NCBI RefSeq assembly: GCF_013299165.1
Contig: NZ_JAAFKD010000038.1
Span: 1-56,639 of the forward strand
Direction of reading: 5' to 3'
Origin: Microcoleus sp. bin38.metabat.b11b12b14.051
GTDB taxonomy: Bacteria > Cyanobacteriota > Cyanobacteriia > Cyanobacteriales > Microcoleaceae
DNA length: 56,639 bases
Shown one piece after another: positions 43,961 to 52,678 of the stretch (the first letter of the stretch is position 1; each line of letters begins with the position of its first letter). A program made the position numbers and the translations under genes. Under the pieces are notes generated by a model. It was not told the DNA's origin. It saw nothing but the letters and a program-made list of their open reading frames with translations, and searched no databases.

Positions 43961-46627
43961 TTAGGGGGGTAAAGGAGGCTCACCTGTTTTATGTCCGGGT
44001 GTCTGTGATGGACGATCGGAAATAGGTAGTTTATGAGCAAAAGTTAAGAATACCAGTAAACTCATTATCCCAGCGATGAATGCTACAACTATAGCCATCC
44101 TACCAGTAGCTATGGTAGCGATAGGAGTTGTTTGAGATGATGGTAGTTGTTTATTCAGTTTGGCTAGTCGCTGCAAAATAACTTGCGTATCTTTCGGCCG
44201 CCCGTTCGGAAAATGAGCCATCAAATCATCAATCAAATCTGCCAGTGGCTTCGATACTTGAGTTGCAAAAGTCCGCCAAATCAATTTACCCGATCGCGGA
44301 TCTTCCTGCAAATTTCTCGGTTCTTGAGCCGTCAGCAAATACACAAAAGTCCGGCCCAAAGCAAAAAAATCCGATCGCGGCTCGGCTTTGCCATTTTTTT
44401 GTTCCGGCGGAGTGTAACCCATCGAAGCAATTCTTGTCACCTCTCCACTGGTTCTTTGAACAGTTTCTGTAAATTCCCGCACCGCCCCAAAATCAATCAA
44501 TACTAATTTCCCATTCGGCCGACACATGATATTCGGCGGCTTGATATCTCGGTGAAAATAATTTTGATTGTGAACCAGATTCAAGATTTCCGTCAGTTGT
44601 GTCAACCAGTCTATAGCTAGTTCCGAGGAAATAGGTTGGTGGTTCCGCTCCGCCAACCATTGCAGCAAATTCTTACCTTCAATCTTCTCCATCACCTGAC
44701 AGTGCAACAAATTGCTCGTATCGTTAGGTTTGAAAGTAAAATAGGCGTCGGCTTCTACTTTCGGGAGTCCTGGATGCTTCAGCCGCTGCAAAACATGAGC
44801 TTCTCTCTGAAACAGTTCCACCGCCAAAGGATCGTTATTAATCAGAACTTTTAAAACTTTCCGAGTCCCGTCTCTATCTCTGACATCAAAAGTTTTGCCA
44901 AAGCCTCCTTGTCCCAAAACACTAATTACCCGATAGCGTTCGTCAATCAACAACTTTGAGCCGCAGCTTTGGCAAAATTTGGGATATTCAGGATTTTCTG
45001 GATGTTGGCACTGAGGATTGATACAGTGGAGACCACCCCAATGTGCTAGTGGTGCAGGTTGATTAGCGATTACTTTTAGCTTTGGCTGCTGTGGCTGCGA
45101 CAACGAAGAATTAACATTTGCTACTTGATTTTCTGGCAAGTTTAGCTTCGATTGCTGTGGTTGAGACGAAGAGGAGCTAACACCATTTACTGGTAGCCGT
45201 TTTAGAGATTCACCGCAATGTCTACAAAAATAATTTTCTGCTGGATTTTCATGCCCCTTACTGCATGGAAGTTGTTGTATTGGGTGAGATGATTGTGTGT
45301 TAGTAGTTGGTGCTTGCTGTTGCTCTAGCTGAGATGAATTGTTGCCTGGTTGTGGTAGCTCATGTTCCTCATAAGGGGATGGAATAACGCTCGTAATTGA
45401 TGGGTAATTTTGCTGTTCTTGAGATGAAGGATATAGCTCAGTTGGCAACCACAATATTGAATTTTGATTCCCTGTTTGAGAGTTTTTAGCCGATTGAACA
45501 GTCTTACTTTCTACACCCCCAAGCGATCGCCAAGTCAAAGGTGCTTCTGCTGGATTATGAAAACTCACTGGTAAGAAAGTTACACCGGGAAATCTACTTT
45601 CCAGGCGGTTGAGTTTTTCCCGTGCCTTCCGCACCGCAAGGCTGACAGAATATCCAGCCACAAATGCTTCCAAAAAACGCTGCAAAAATTTCTGTGCTAC
45701 CTCATCAGGTACGATTTCTCGCATAACTATGACATTGGGAACTCCTGAATTTCTCAGTTGCTGCGCTATTCCCAACCCATCGCAGGAATTGAAAATGGCT
45801 AACTGCAAACCATGCTCTACCGCACTTGTCATATCATGTTTCAAATGATCGATGGTGATGCTCTCATGCTGATTTAGTTCAATTACTCCTCTAGCAGCAT
45901 CATCTTCACTTTTGCTATGACCAGCAAAGAAAAATATCTGCGGACTTTGCTTTTCAATCTCCTCACCTAACTCTTCACAAGTCGGCTCATCTAACCGAAT
46001 AATATCACCTTTATAGTCTCCAGACAAAAATTTTTGAAGCAATTCCCAGTCTTTATCTGTCTTAATTTTCGTAGTATTGCCGACCGCTTCTTTCTTACCA
46101 AAAACTGCTAATACTTTGACTTTTGCTCTAGGAATCGGTGGCTGTTTTCCCACTGGCAAAAATAAACCAGCAGAAGCTTTAGCATAGTATTTTGGATGAA
46201 AAATATCCCAGCTATGCAAAGGCAAGCGCTGTAACTTTGGGTCATCCGTCTTAAATATAAATCTAATTTCTTCATTTTTATCAGTAAGTTTATGTAATAG
46301 CTCTTCTTTGATAGGAGACATCTCATAAGAATTGAGCCATACATTAATACTAGACTGCAACTTGCGCGTGTCTTCTTCTATTTGCCTGATACCAGCGTCA
46401 GGATTCGTGCGACCGCTTATTCGAGTAGTAGACCTCATCGGGCTTACACGTGAGAGATAACGTGACTGCCAAAGCTCATAACACTCGCGGAGTTCTGGAC
46501 TTTGAGGCAGCTTACCTGTGGTATAACCAATACAACGATGCTCTTCTTCAGTTTCAATACGCAGCGTGACCGTAAAACCTCTATCAAAATTACCTTCTAC
46601 TAAATCGAGAAGAACTATTTTACCCAT
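43961..46627 (-). CDS. CHAT protease - zinc ribbon - Ser/Thr kinase - TM fusion
   Basis: 888 aa from the ATG at 46627, chosen for its strong AGGAGGGGC site; an upstream ATG at 46651 overlaps the preceding gene. Domains: N-terminal region typical of cyanobacterial CHAT proteins (about 1-150); CHAT caspase-like peptidase (about 165-365) with catalytic His237 (FFFAGHS) and Cys282 (AIFNSCDG); a Gln/Ser/Pro-rich linker; two zinc ribbons (Cys 455/468/471 and 535/540/552/555); a Hanks kinase (about 565-830) with LGQGGFGKT, HRDIKPPN (692-694) and DFGAVRE (712-714); and one C-terminal TM (about 845-865) with a short tail. Protease and kinase in one chain, membrane-tethered, suggests a regulated cell-damage or defence effector. 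Targets unknown. Confidence 0.9.
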   Translation of the reverse strand: MGKIVLLDLVEGNFDRGFTVTLRIETEEEHRCIGYTTGKLPQSPELRECYELWQSRYLSRVSPMRSTTRISGRTNPDAGIRQIEEDTRKLQSSINVWLNSYEMSPIKEELLHKLTDKNEEIRFIFKTDDPKLQRLPLHSWDIFHPKYYAKASAGLFLPVGKQPPIPRAKVKVLAVFGKKEAVGNTTKIKTDKDWELLQKFLSGDYKGDIIRLDEPTCEELGEEIEKQSPQIFFFAGHSKSEDDAARGVIELNQHESITIDHLKHDMTSAVEHGLQLAIFNSCDGLGIAQQLRNSGVPNVIVMREIVPDEVAQKFLQRFLEAFVAGYSVSLAVRKAREKLNRLESRFPGVTFLPVSFHNPAEAPLTWRSLGGVESKTVQSAKNSQTGNQNSILWLPTELYPSSQEQQNYPSITSVIPSPYEEHELPQPGNNSSQLEQQQAPTTNTQSSHPIQQLPCSKGHENPAENYFCRHCGESLKRLPVNGVSSSSSQPQQSKLNLPENQVANVNSSLSQPQQPKLKVIANQPAPLAHWGGLHCINPQCQHPENPEYPKFCQSCGSKLLIDERYRVISVLGQGGFGKTFDVRDRDGTRKVLKVLINNDPLAVELFQREAHVLQRLKHPGLPKVEADAYFTFKPNDTSNLLHCQVMEKIEGKNLLQWLAERNHQPISSELAIDWLTQLTEILNLVHNQNYFHRDIKPPNIMCRPNGKLVLIDFGAVREFTETVQRTSGEVTRIASMGYTPPEQKNGKAEPRSDFFALGRTFVYLLTAQEPRNLQEDPRSGKLIWRTFATQVSKPLADLIDDLMAHFPNGRPKDTQVILQRLAKLNKQLPSSQTTPIATIATGRMAIVVAFIAGIMSLLVFLTFAHKLPISDRPSQTPGHKTGEPPLPP

Positions 46628-46647
46628 TGCCCCTCCTAGGAAATTAT

Positions 46648-47277
46648 TCAAATTATAAAATTTTGCGTAACATTTACATCACCTAGTTCAATTTTTATAC
46701 TAAATTCTTCTCCTGGTTGGCCATTAATATTTAATTGAATCCATTCCCTATCATTTCTTGCTTGGTCTTGCACGATAGTTTGACCAGATGTTGTATCGAA
46801 CGCCACAAGATTTAGATTATCTGGGAGATTTTTGCTGCCAATGGGATGCACTTGCAGACAAATATCCCTTTCTTGACCTGATTGTTCCATAATAGCAACT
46901 ACCAGAGCTAAAGAATGACTATTCGGTGGCATTCCTAAGACAATATGCTGTGCTTTTAGCACTGCCGGAGAACTAGAATATCTGTGACTAAAAATCAGTT
47001 CAACCCTTTCTTCATCCAAAACTTCTTTTACAGTTTTCCAAAGCTCGTCAACCACATTATTAAGCCACTGACTCAAGTTTACCAGCACCTCACTAGGTAC
47101 AATATCTTTTTCTTTAACTGGTAAAGTTATCTGGATATCCTCAACAGTAATTCCTAATATTTTATTCAATTGTCCCGATCTAAACAGTTGCTCAATCCGC
47201 TGCAACTGTTCTAGTGAACCTTCCAAAACCAGATTTACTGAATCTTTATCGTTTGCTTCTATTCTACGTATATCCAT
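46648..47277 (-). CDS. DUF1822-family protein, CHAT partner
   Basis: A 209-aa protein matching DUF1822, which in cyanobacteria usually precedes a CHAT gene. It has an N-terminal LEGSLEQLQRIEQLFRSGQL helix pair. The C-terminal beta region is typical (LPDNLNLVAFDTTSGQTIVQ, then REWIQLNINGQPGEEFSIKI, ending in LGDVNVTQNFII). It is soluble, with no catalytic motif. It lies nine bases after the upstream gene and 20 bases before the CHAT-kinase start, so all three are one operon. It may act as adaptor or inhibitor of the CHAT enzyme. Confidence 0.82.
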   Translation of the reverse strand: MDIRRIEANDKDSVNLVLEGSLEQLQRIEQLFRSGQLNKILGITVEDIQITLPVKEKDIVPSEVLVNLSQWLNNVVDELWKTVKEVLDEERVELIFSHRYSSSPAVLKAQHIVLGMPPNSHSLALVVAIMEQSGQERDICLQVHPIGSKNLPDNLNLVAFDTTSGQTIVQDQARNDREWIQLNINGQPGEEFSIKIELGDVNVTQNFII

Positions 47278-47286
47278 AGATTTTTC

Positions 47287-48165
47287 CTAAACCCGTTGTA
47301 AATACTGGACTATCTCTGTTATTTTTTCCGGAGACATATTATATATTGATAGTTTCAATACAAATGTACCCTCAGCACACCTTTCTAACTCCATATTTTT
47401 AAGTGGTAGTCGCTCTTCACTGCGATTTAATCCTTGCTGCATAGTATTTTTAATGTCTCCCATTTCTAATAACAGGAGCGACATAGAATCCTCTATGCTT
47501 TTTTGAGTTTTTTGTTGCTGTTCTGCCAAATTAGCATGAACTTGAGCTAATAACTGCGCCTGAAAAATTCTGCGAACCTCTGGCACGTATTTCATTTGAG
47601 CAGCGAATTGTTCGGACACCCGTTGAAATAAAACTTCCCTGACTTTAGCTCTATAGCATTCTGGCAAATCACCATACCTGCTTAGAGCCTCATCTATTAG
47701 GCGAACTTTAATTTTTTGAATTCGTTCCTTAGCTAACTCCCCTTCTGGTGTCAGCAAAAATGCAATTTCATCAATAGAGTCAATTAGTGGATCGATTTCT
47801 TTTAATTTTTTGACTTTTCCTAGTTCTTTTCCAAGTCGAATAAACTTGTCATTCAGGATTTTAATGTCCGGCTCATGTTCTGGTGGATAAGACGGTGATG
47901 GGGGATATTCCCCCATCACCATGAATATTTGTTTGGGTTCAAACTCCCCCATCAATTGATACTGACATTCTAAGGCAATCTTTTGCAGAGCTGATAGCAA
48001 GGAAAACTTAAGCGCCTTTTGCAGGTGATGATTTATAAGTTTACGATCTTTTCTTAGGTGATTAACAAAAGAATTGACTCCTAGGCAAACAGCCAGATTT
48101 GGATAATGTCCTAAAATGTTTGTTACAATCCCTCCGACAATTGCCCCCAGAGTTAAACTTTCCAT
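47287..48165 (-). CDS. Helical hypothetical protein leading the CHAT-kinase operon
   Basis: 292 aa. The N-terminus is hydrophobic and glycine-zipper-like (LGAIVGGIVTNILGHYPNLA). A long, mostly helical, charged body follows (DKFIRLGKELGKVKKLKEID; EQFAAQMKYVPEVRRIFQAQ), then a coiled coil (LAEQQQKTQKSIEDSMSLLL). No family is recognised. First gene of the operon, nine bases before the DUF1822 gene. The glycine-zipper helix suggests membrane insertion and thus a sensor or pore-forming partner of the CHAT-kinase, which is inference only. ATG at 48165. Confidence 0.7.
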   Translation of the reverse strand: MESLTLGAIVGGIVTNILGHYPNLAVCLGVNSFVNHLRKDRKLINHHLQKALKFSLLSALQKIALECQYQLMGEFEPKQIFMVMGEYPPSPSYPPEHEPDIKILNDKFIRLGKELGKVKKLKEIDPLIDSIDEIAFLLTPEGELAKERIQKIKVRLIDEALSRYGDLPECYRAKVREVLFQRVSEQFAAQMKYVPEVRRIFQAQLLAQVHANLAEQQQKTQKSIEDSMSLLLLEMGDIKNTMQQGLNRSEERLPLKNMELERCAEGTFVLKLSIYNMSPEKITEIVQYLQRV

Positions 48166-48348
48166 CCTTTTCTGCCGTTTGTATGGTTGAATATGTATTG
48201 CTTTTAAATATAAACTATTTTAACGGAGATAGACATCTCAGAAAAAAATCTTATTTCGTTACAGCCTTGGAACCGGGAGAAAACCTGGTTATGAAGGTTT
48301 TGATGCGTCTAGGACTCAATTAAAAAAATCCAGCAAGACGATCGCCCT

Positions 48349-48481
48349 TATAGAACCCATTTGATATCTTTTGTAAAATCCTTACAGGTGAACCATTTTA
48401 GCCTAAATTTAGGATTCTAGTGATTCTACTGAAACCTAGTTGTGGTAATCGGTCTGGAATATATCTCAAATGGGTTCTATA
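48349..48481. repeat. MITE-like element with TATAGAACCCATTTGA ends
   Basis: TATAGAACCCATTTGATAT (48349) and the inverse of ATCTCAAATGGGTTCTATA (about 48463-48481) are 18/19 identical inverted arms around 95 bp of non-coding sequence. It lies between the CHAT operon's promoter region and the yefM-like gene, whose promoter it may contribute. The remaining part of 48166-48510 shows no gene. Confidence 0.65.
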
Positions 48482-48510
48482 CTATTCTTAGTATTGGTAA
48501 GCCCAAAACC

Positions 48511-48795
48511 ATGTCACTCACACAAACCCAAGTCACCTATACTGAAGCTCAAGCGAATCTTGAGGAACTGTGCGAACAAGTCATCAACGATCGCGATGCC
48601 ATCATCATCACCCGCAAAGACGGCGAAAACGTAGCCTTAATTGCCGCTGACGAATTGGCAAGCTTAATAGAGACAGTCTACCTGCTGCGATCGCCCAAAA
48701 ATGCCGATCGCCTGTTAAGCGCCCTGAAAGACGCACAAGCCAGAATTGTCAAACCTCACACTGTCAGCGAATTACGCCAGGAAGTCAACTCGTAA
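48511..48795 (+). CDS. YefM/Phd-family antitoxin, no toxin next to it
   Basis: 94 aa from ATG 48511. Typical YefM/Phd fold: TYTEAQANLEELCEQVINDR, then IITRKDGENVALIAADELAS and a C-terminal arm (LLRSPKNADRLLSALKDAQA). Such antitoxins normally precede a YoeB/Txe toxin, but the next gene is convergent xisI, overlapping at 48785-48795. It is therefore an orphan here, either a remnant or one acting in trans. Upstream in-frame sequence lies in the MITE-like element and is excluded. Confidence 0.85.
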   Translation: MSLTQTQVTYTEAQANLEELCEQVINDRDAIIITRKDGENVALIAADELASLIETVYLLRSPKNADRLLSALKDAQARIVKPHTVSELRQEVNS

Positions 48796-49189
48796 TTGAG
48801 ACTGACTCCATACCAGCCAATTCAGCAACAATTCCCTCATCCTGACAGCTAAAACCTGTTCCAAACTCAGTATACTGCCGCACTTGAGGATGGCGAAAAC
48901 CCAGTACAATATCTTCTTTCGGAACACCTGCTGCTAGTAAATCGGTAGCCACTCCTTCTTCAGTATCATCATATTGAATCCAGATTTTACCCTCGATTAA
49001 ATTGATGTGAATTGGTGTAGCATGAAGATAATTGTCCTCATTCCAGCCAATATCCAAGACTAAGTAACCTCCTTGTTCATCATCAAATAACAGTTGAGAC
49101 TGATAGCCGTCAGGTATAGTATTGCGGAAGTTAGCGTGTTCCCGAAGTATGGTTTTGATAATCTTTTGGTATTTCAATTGGGTATCCAT
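48785..49189 (-). CDS. xisI: XisI-family protein
   Basis: A 134-aa protein of the XisI (fdxN-element excision control) family: YQKIIKTILREHANF start, LVLDIGWNEDNYLHATPIHI, IWIQYDDTEEGVATDLLAAG and HPQVRQYTEFGTGF. It overlaps the end of xisH by 16 bases, a coupled pair. Many cyanobacteria without fdxN elements carry several xisH-xisI pairs. So excision is not implied and the present role, possibly toxin-antitoxin-like, is unsettled. Confidence 0.9.
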   Translation of the reverse strand: MDTQLKYQKIIKTILREHANFRNTIPDGYQSQLLFDDEQGGYLVLDIGWNEDNYLHATPIHINLIEGKIWIQYDDTEEGVATDLLAAGVPKEDIVLGFRHPQVRQYTEFGTGFSCQDEGIVAELAGMESVSITS

Positions 49190-49593
49190 TGAAGTATTTC
49201 CTCACTTTCTTTATCAAAAACAATCAGTTTAACAATCTGATTTTTTAGTAAAACTTGCCCTAATTCTATGGTAAATACGCTTTTGAAAGCAGACCGAGAA
49301 ATTGCTAGATAGAGATTTCTATCGATCTGCATTTCATTAAGCACTTGGCGGTAAAGAACATACTGTCCCAAAGCTTGCTCCAAATCCTTTACATCCGATC
49401 GCCCTACAAAACTCTTAACCTCAACAATAATTTTTTCAGTTCCTTTTTCAGCATTGATTAGACGTTCTGCACCGAGGTCGGCAGATAAGCGCTTGCGACC
49501 AATTTGAAGGGGAAATGGATCGTGAGTAATCGTCCAGCCATCCTTTTGTAGGGCACGCTTAACTGTATTGTGATAAATATCTTTAGCTGACAC
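49174..49593 (-). CDS. xisH: XisH-family protein, PD-(D/E)xK-like
   Basis: A 139-aa XisH family protein (AKDIYHNTVKRALQKDGWTI, SADLGAERLI, KIIVEVKSFVGRSDVKDLEQ, ALGQYVLYRQVL). The D...E-V-K arrangement is nuclease-like. Length normal, ATG at 49593. It is the first gene of the XisH-XisI pair at the right edge of the accessory island, just before trpC on the other strand. Confidence 0.9.
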   Translation of the reverse strand: MSAKDIYHNTVKRALQKDGWTITHDPFPLQIGRKRLSADLGAERLINAEKGTEKIIVEVKSFVGRSDVKDLEQALGQYVLYRQVLNEMQIDRNLYLAISRSAFKSVFTIELGQVLLKNQIVKLIVFDKESEEILQWIPN

Positions 49594-49679
49594 GCATTAG
49601 CACTCAGATTAGGAGGATTCACTGCAACCATTATATAATACGTTGAAATCTGTGACCCTCGCCCCTTAAACTAAATACT

Positions 49680-50597
49680 ATGCTTCAAATCCGCCGCCGT
49701 CCGCCCAGCACATCAGTCTCCGTACTCTACCTCAGCTACAAAATCGCCGTACCCGACGCCGAACCACGGCACATCCTCGAAGAAATCGTCTGGGAAAAAG
49801 AGGTTGAAGTAGCCCAAAAGCGCGATCGCACGCCCCTAGCCGAACTTCACAAAAGACTCCCCTTTGCACCCCCGATCCGCGACTTCCTCGGCGCGCTCAA
49901 AAACGGTAAAACCACACCAGCAATCATCGCCGAAGTTAAAAAAGCTTCCCCCAGCAAAGGCGTAATTCGCGAAGATTTCGACCCCGTGGCGATCGCCCAA
50001 GCATACCAAGAAAACGGCGCAACTTGTATCTCGGTACTCACCGATGAAAAGTTCTTTCAAGGCAGTTTCGACAATCTCTCTAAAATCCGTGCCGCCGTCG
50101 ATTTACCGCTACTTTGCAAAGAGTTTATTATCTATCCCTACCAAATCTATCTCGCTCGGATTAGCGGCGCGGATGCTGTATTGTTAATCGCCGCCATTCT
50201 ATCTGACAAAGACTTACAATATTTTGTGAAAATTGTCAAGACTTTGGGCATGACAGCTTTAATCGAAGTTCACACTCAAGAAGAACTCGATCGAGTATTA
50301 ACCCTAGAAGGCGTTCACCTAATCGGCATCAACAACCGCAACCTAGAAGACTTTTCCGTCAGCCTAGCAACCACCAGCGAACTATTAGCCTCGCGCCAAA
50401 CCGAAATTCAAGCAAAAAGCATCCTCACCGTCAGCGAGTCAGGAATCCACACTCCCGACGACCTCAGCCAAGTTGCCAGCGCCGGAGTCCAAGCCGTCCT
50501 CATCGGCGAATCCCTAGTCAAACAACTCGATCCGGGCGCCGCTTTAGCCGCGCTTGCCAAGGCGCATCCGCGCATCATCAAAGGCGAGACTGCTTGA
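49680..50597 (+). CDS. trpC: Indole-3-glycerol-phosphate synthase
   Basis: 305 aa, a TIM-barrel enzyme of tryptophan synthesis. Motifs: [56 protein letters not shown] and LIGESL. The N-terminal cyanobacterial extension ([10 protein letters not shown]...) is present. It stands alone rather than in a trp operon, as is usual in cyanobacteria. In several cyanobacteria I recall it near lpdA; here 8 kb of accessory genes lie between. Confidence 0.97.
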   Translation: MLQIRRRPPSTSVSVLYLSYKIAVPDAEPRHILEEIVWEKEVEVAQKRDRTPLAELHKRLPFAPPIRDFLGALKNGKTTPAIIAEVKKASPSKGVIREDFDPVAIAQAYQENGATCISVLTDEKFFQGSFDNLSKIRAAVDLPLLCKEFIIYPYQIYLARISGADAVLLIAAILSDKDLQYFVKIVKTLGMTALIEVHTQEELDRVLTLEGVHLIGINNRNLEDFSVSLATTSELLASRQTEIQAKSILTVSESGIHTPDDLSQVASAGVQAVLIGESLVKQLDPGAALAALAKAHPRIIKGETA

Positions 50598-50930
50598 CAA
50601 ACACCCCCGAATTCTGATAAAAATTGATTGAGTAGGTAAATAATCAGAATTTCTAACCTGCATCGACTCCAGCGCTTAACTGCAAAAAAAATAGCACTCA
50701 AAGCTATATTGCGTAGAAATATTTTGCCAGAAAGCAATTAAATCTATTCGTTCTCGCCAGTCGATCGCCAAATTTAGCGCTGCCAACGCACCCAGCCCCG
50801 AACATTCGATCGGCAAAGCAGGGTTTTTGTAAGGTTAGAAAACACATAAGAAGTCGGGCATCTAATGTTCACCTGTTATGCCCCATGCAATTATCATGGG
50901 GTGTCGGTTCGCTGAGGTATGTTAGCTTTC
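50598..50930. other. Intergenic region, one hairpin
   Basis: About 330 bp without a gene. CCCCATG-CAATTAT-CATGGGG at 50881-50901 forms a small hairpin close to the next gene's start, possibly a regulatory or terminator structure. Confidence 0.4.
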
Positions 50931-51176
50931 ATGGAACCAATCCCCCTTCCTTCGTACATTCATTATGAATTGCTACTTCAATTGTTAGAACGCAAAACGA
51001 TGTTGGCTGTCAGTCCACAATCGCCCCAACAGCAACAAGTACACCAGCTTATTATTACCCTGCGTAAAGCCCTGGCCATTCAAAAGCAATTAGAACAAAG
51101 CTGCGAGCGATCGAACTTAGCAGTAGAATACCGCTGGTCTTTAAATGAAACTAACCCTACGGGAGTTAAAAGTTAA
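50931..51176 (+). CDS. DUF5340 family protein
   Basis: 81 aa from ATG 50931; an ATG 12 bases earlier is possible. A small cyanobacterium-specific protein, recognised by MEPIPLPSYIHYELLLQLLE followed by a Gln-rich helix (QSPQQQQVHQLIITLRKALA). Soluble, helical, function unknown. It precedes the aminotransferase gene by about 75 bases. Confidence 0.75.
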   Translation: MEPIPLPSYIHYELLLQLLERKTMLAVSPQSPQQQQVHQLIITLRKALAIQKQLEQSCERSNLAVEYRWSLNETNPTGVKS

Positions 51177-51249
51177 AAAACTTAGAGTACCAACCGCTCG
51201 TATTTGATTTATTCTGTAGAACTCCCACAGAAAAAGTTAGGACAATATC

Positions 51250-52407
51250 ATGGACAACAAGTTAATGCTGATGATTCCCGGCCCAACGCCGGTGCCCGAA
51301 GCGGCATTGTTAGCGATGGCAAAACACCCGATGGGCCACCGCAGCAAGGAATTTGACGCGATTTTTGCTGAATGTACCGAAAATCTCAAATGGCTGCACC
51401 AAACCAGCGGTGATGTACTGAGTTTGACTGTTTCCGGTACCGGGGCGATGGAAGCTGGGATAATTAATTTCTTGAGTGCGGGCGATCGAGTTTTAGTCGG
51501 ATGCAATGGCAAATTTGGCGAACGTTGGGCTGAAGTTGCACAAGCTTACGGTTTAAATGCCGAAATTGTCAAAGCTGAGTGGGGTCAACCTTTAAACCCC
51601 GAAGACTTCCGCGAAAAACTCGAAGCAGATACCGAGAAGCAAATTAAAGCTGTCATCATCACTCACTCGGAAACTTCGACAGGCGTTCTCAACGACCTTG
51701 AAACCATCAACCGCCACGTAAAAGCCCACGGTGAAGCTTTGATTATGGTCGATGCTGTCACCAGTTTAGGCGCTGTCAGCGTACCGATGGAAGCTTGGGG
51801 ACTGGATGTGATTGCTTCTGGTTCTCAGAAAGCTTACATGATTCCCCCAGGTTTGGGTTTTGTCGCCGTCAGTCCCAAAGCTTGGAAAGCTTACAAAACG
51901 GCAACACTGCCCCGCTATTATTTAGATTTGGGCAAATATAGCAAAGATGCTGCCAAAAATACGACTCCTTTTACTCCACCAGTCAATATGTTTTTTGCCC
52001 TGCAAGCATCGTTGCAGATAATGAAAGCCGAAGGGTTGGAAAATGTTTTTGCCAGACACCAGCGGTTGATGACAACTACTCGCGCAGCCGTGAAAGCTTT
52101 AGGTTTACCATTATTCGCTGCTGACGGTGCCGCCAGCCCTGCGATTACTTCGGTGATGCCACCTGCATCGGTAGATGCTCAAAAAATTCGGACTTTGATG
52201 AGAAAGAAATTTGACATTGCTCTGGCCGATGGACAAGACCATTTGAAAGGTAAAATCTTCCGGATCGGTCATTTGGGCTTTGTGTGCGATCGCGATATTC
52301 TAGCAGCAATTTCCGCCCTGGAAGTCGTGCTGCAAGAATTGGGCCATGAAGGCTGCATTCCTGGTGCCGGCATCGCCGCTGCTGCGAAACACTTGGCGGG
52401 AGCTTAA
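51250..52407 (+). CDS. Alanine/serine-glyoxylate aminotransferase family enzyme
   Basis: 385 aa, fold-type I PLP enzyme. MIPGPTPVPEAALLAM, MGHRSKEFDAIF, TVSGTGAMEAGIINFL, MVDAVTSLGAVSVPM and the PLP lysine in ASGSQKAYMIPPGLGF define the class-V alanine-glyoxylate/serine-pyruvate group. In cyanobacteria, homologues are often labelled 'soluble hydrogenase 42 kDa subunit', a historic misnomer; no hydrogenase metal motif is present. The role is likely photorespiratory glyoxylate amination. Confidence 0.93.
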   Translation: MDNKLMLMIPGPTPVPEAALLAMAKHPMGHRSKEFDAIFAECTENLKWLHQTSGDVLSLTVSGTGAMEAGIINFLSAGDRVLVGCNGKFGERWAEVAQAYGLNAEIVKAEWGQPLNPEDFREKLEADTEKQIKAVIITHSETSTGVLNDLETINRHVKAHGEALIMVDAVTSLGAVSVPMEAWGLDVIASGSQKAYMIPPGLGFVAVSPKAWKAYKTATLPRYYLDLGKYSKDAAKNTTPFTPPVNMFFALQASLQIMKAEGLENVFARHQRLMTTTRAAVKALGLPLFAADGAASPAITSVMPPASVDAQKIRTLMRKKFDIALADGQDHLKGKIFRIGHLGFVCDRDILAAISALEVVLQELGHEGCIPGAGIAAAAKHLAGA

Positions 52408-52417
52408 TCTGAGTTAT

Positions 52418-52462
52418 TAAAGGATTTTGGATTGGGGATTTTAAGTCCAATCTAAAATCCTT
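52418..52462. terminator. Terminator-like hairpin after the aminotransferase gene
   Basis: AAAGGATTTTGGATTGG and CCAATCTAAAATCCTTTT pair across a short loop at about 52420-52462. It separates the aminotransferase gene from the convergent DUF2949 gene. Confidence 0.6.
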
Positions 52463-52678
52463 TTAATATGCTTGGGACAACCAATCAAAGATTTTATCCA
52501 ATTGTTCCAGAGTGACTAAACCGTATTGCCACAGAACCATCGGCAAGGAATTAGGGTCTCGATCGCGCTGCCGCTCTTTGTCGCCGCCACTACGTTCAGC
52601 TACAGCAATTGACGCGGGAGAAATCGCCAAATCTTCTTGTAAAAATCGAATTAATCTAGTGTATGTTGCGGGTGCCAT
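52463..52678 (-). CDS. DUF2949 family protein
   Basis: 71 aa from ATG 52678, preceded by GGAGACAAAATCAC; a start at 52708 would lie before that site. A cyanobacterial DUF2949 protein (YTRLIRFLQEDLAISPASIA, then NSLPMVLWQYGLVTLEQLDK, ending FDWLSQAY). Soluble and helical. Function unknown. Confidence 0.78.
   Translation of the reverse strand: MAPATYTRLIRFLQEDLAISPASIAVAERSGGDKERQRDRDPNSLPMVLWQYGLVTLEQLDKIFDWLSQAY

Noticed and set aside
48785..49593. Evidence for an fdxN-type excision element
   Set aside because: XisH-XisI homologues are common without such elements, and no recombinase or split nif gene is present.
51250..52407. Soluble hydrogenase subunit
   Set aside because: The sequence is a PLP aminotransferase with no hydrogenase metal motif.
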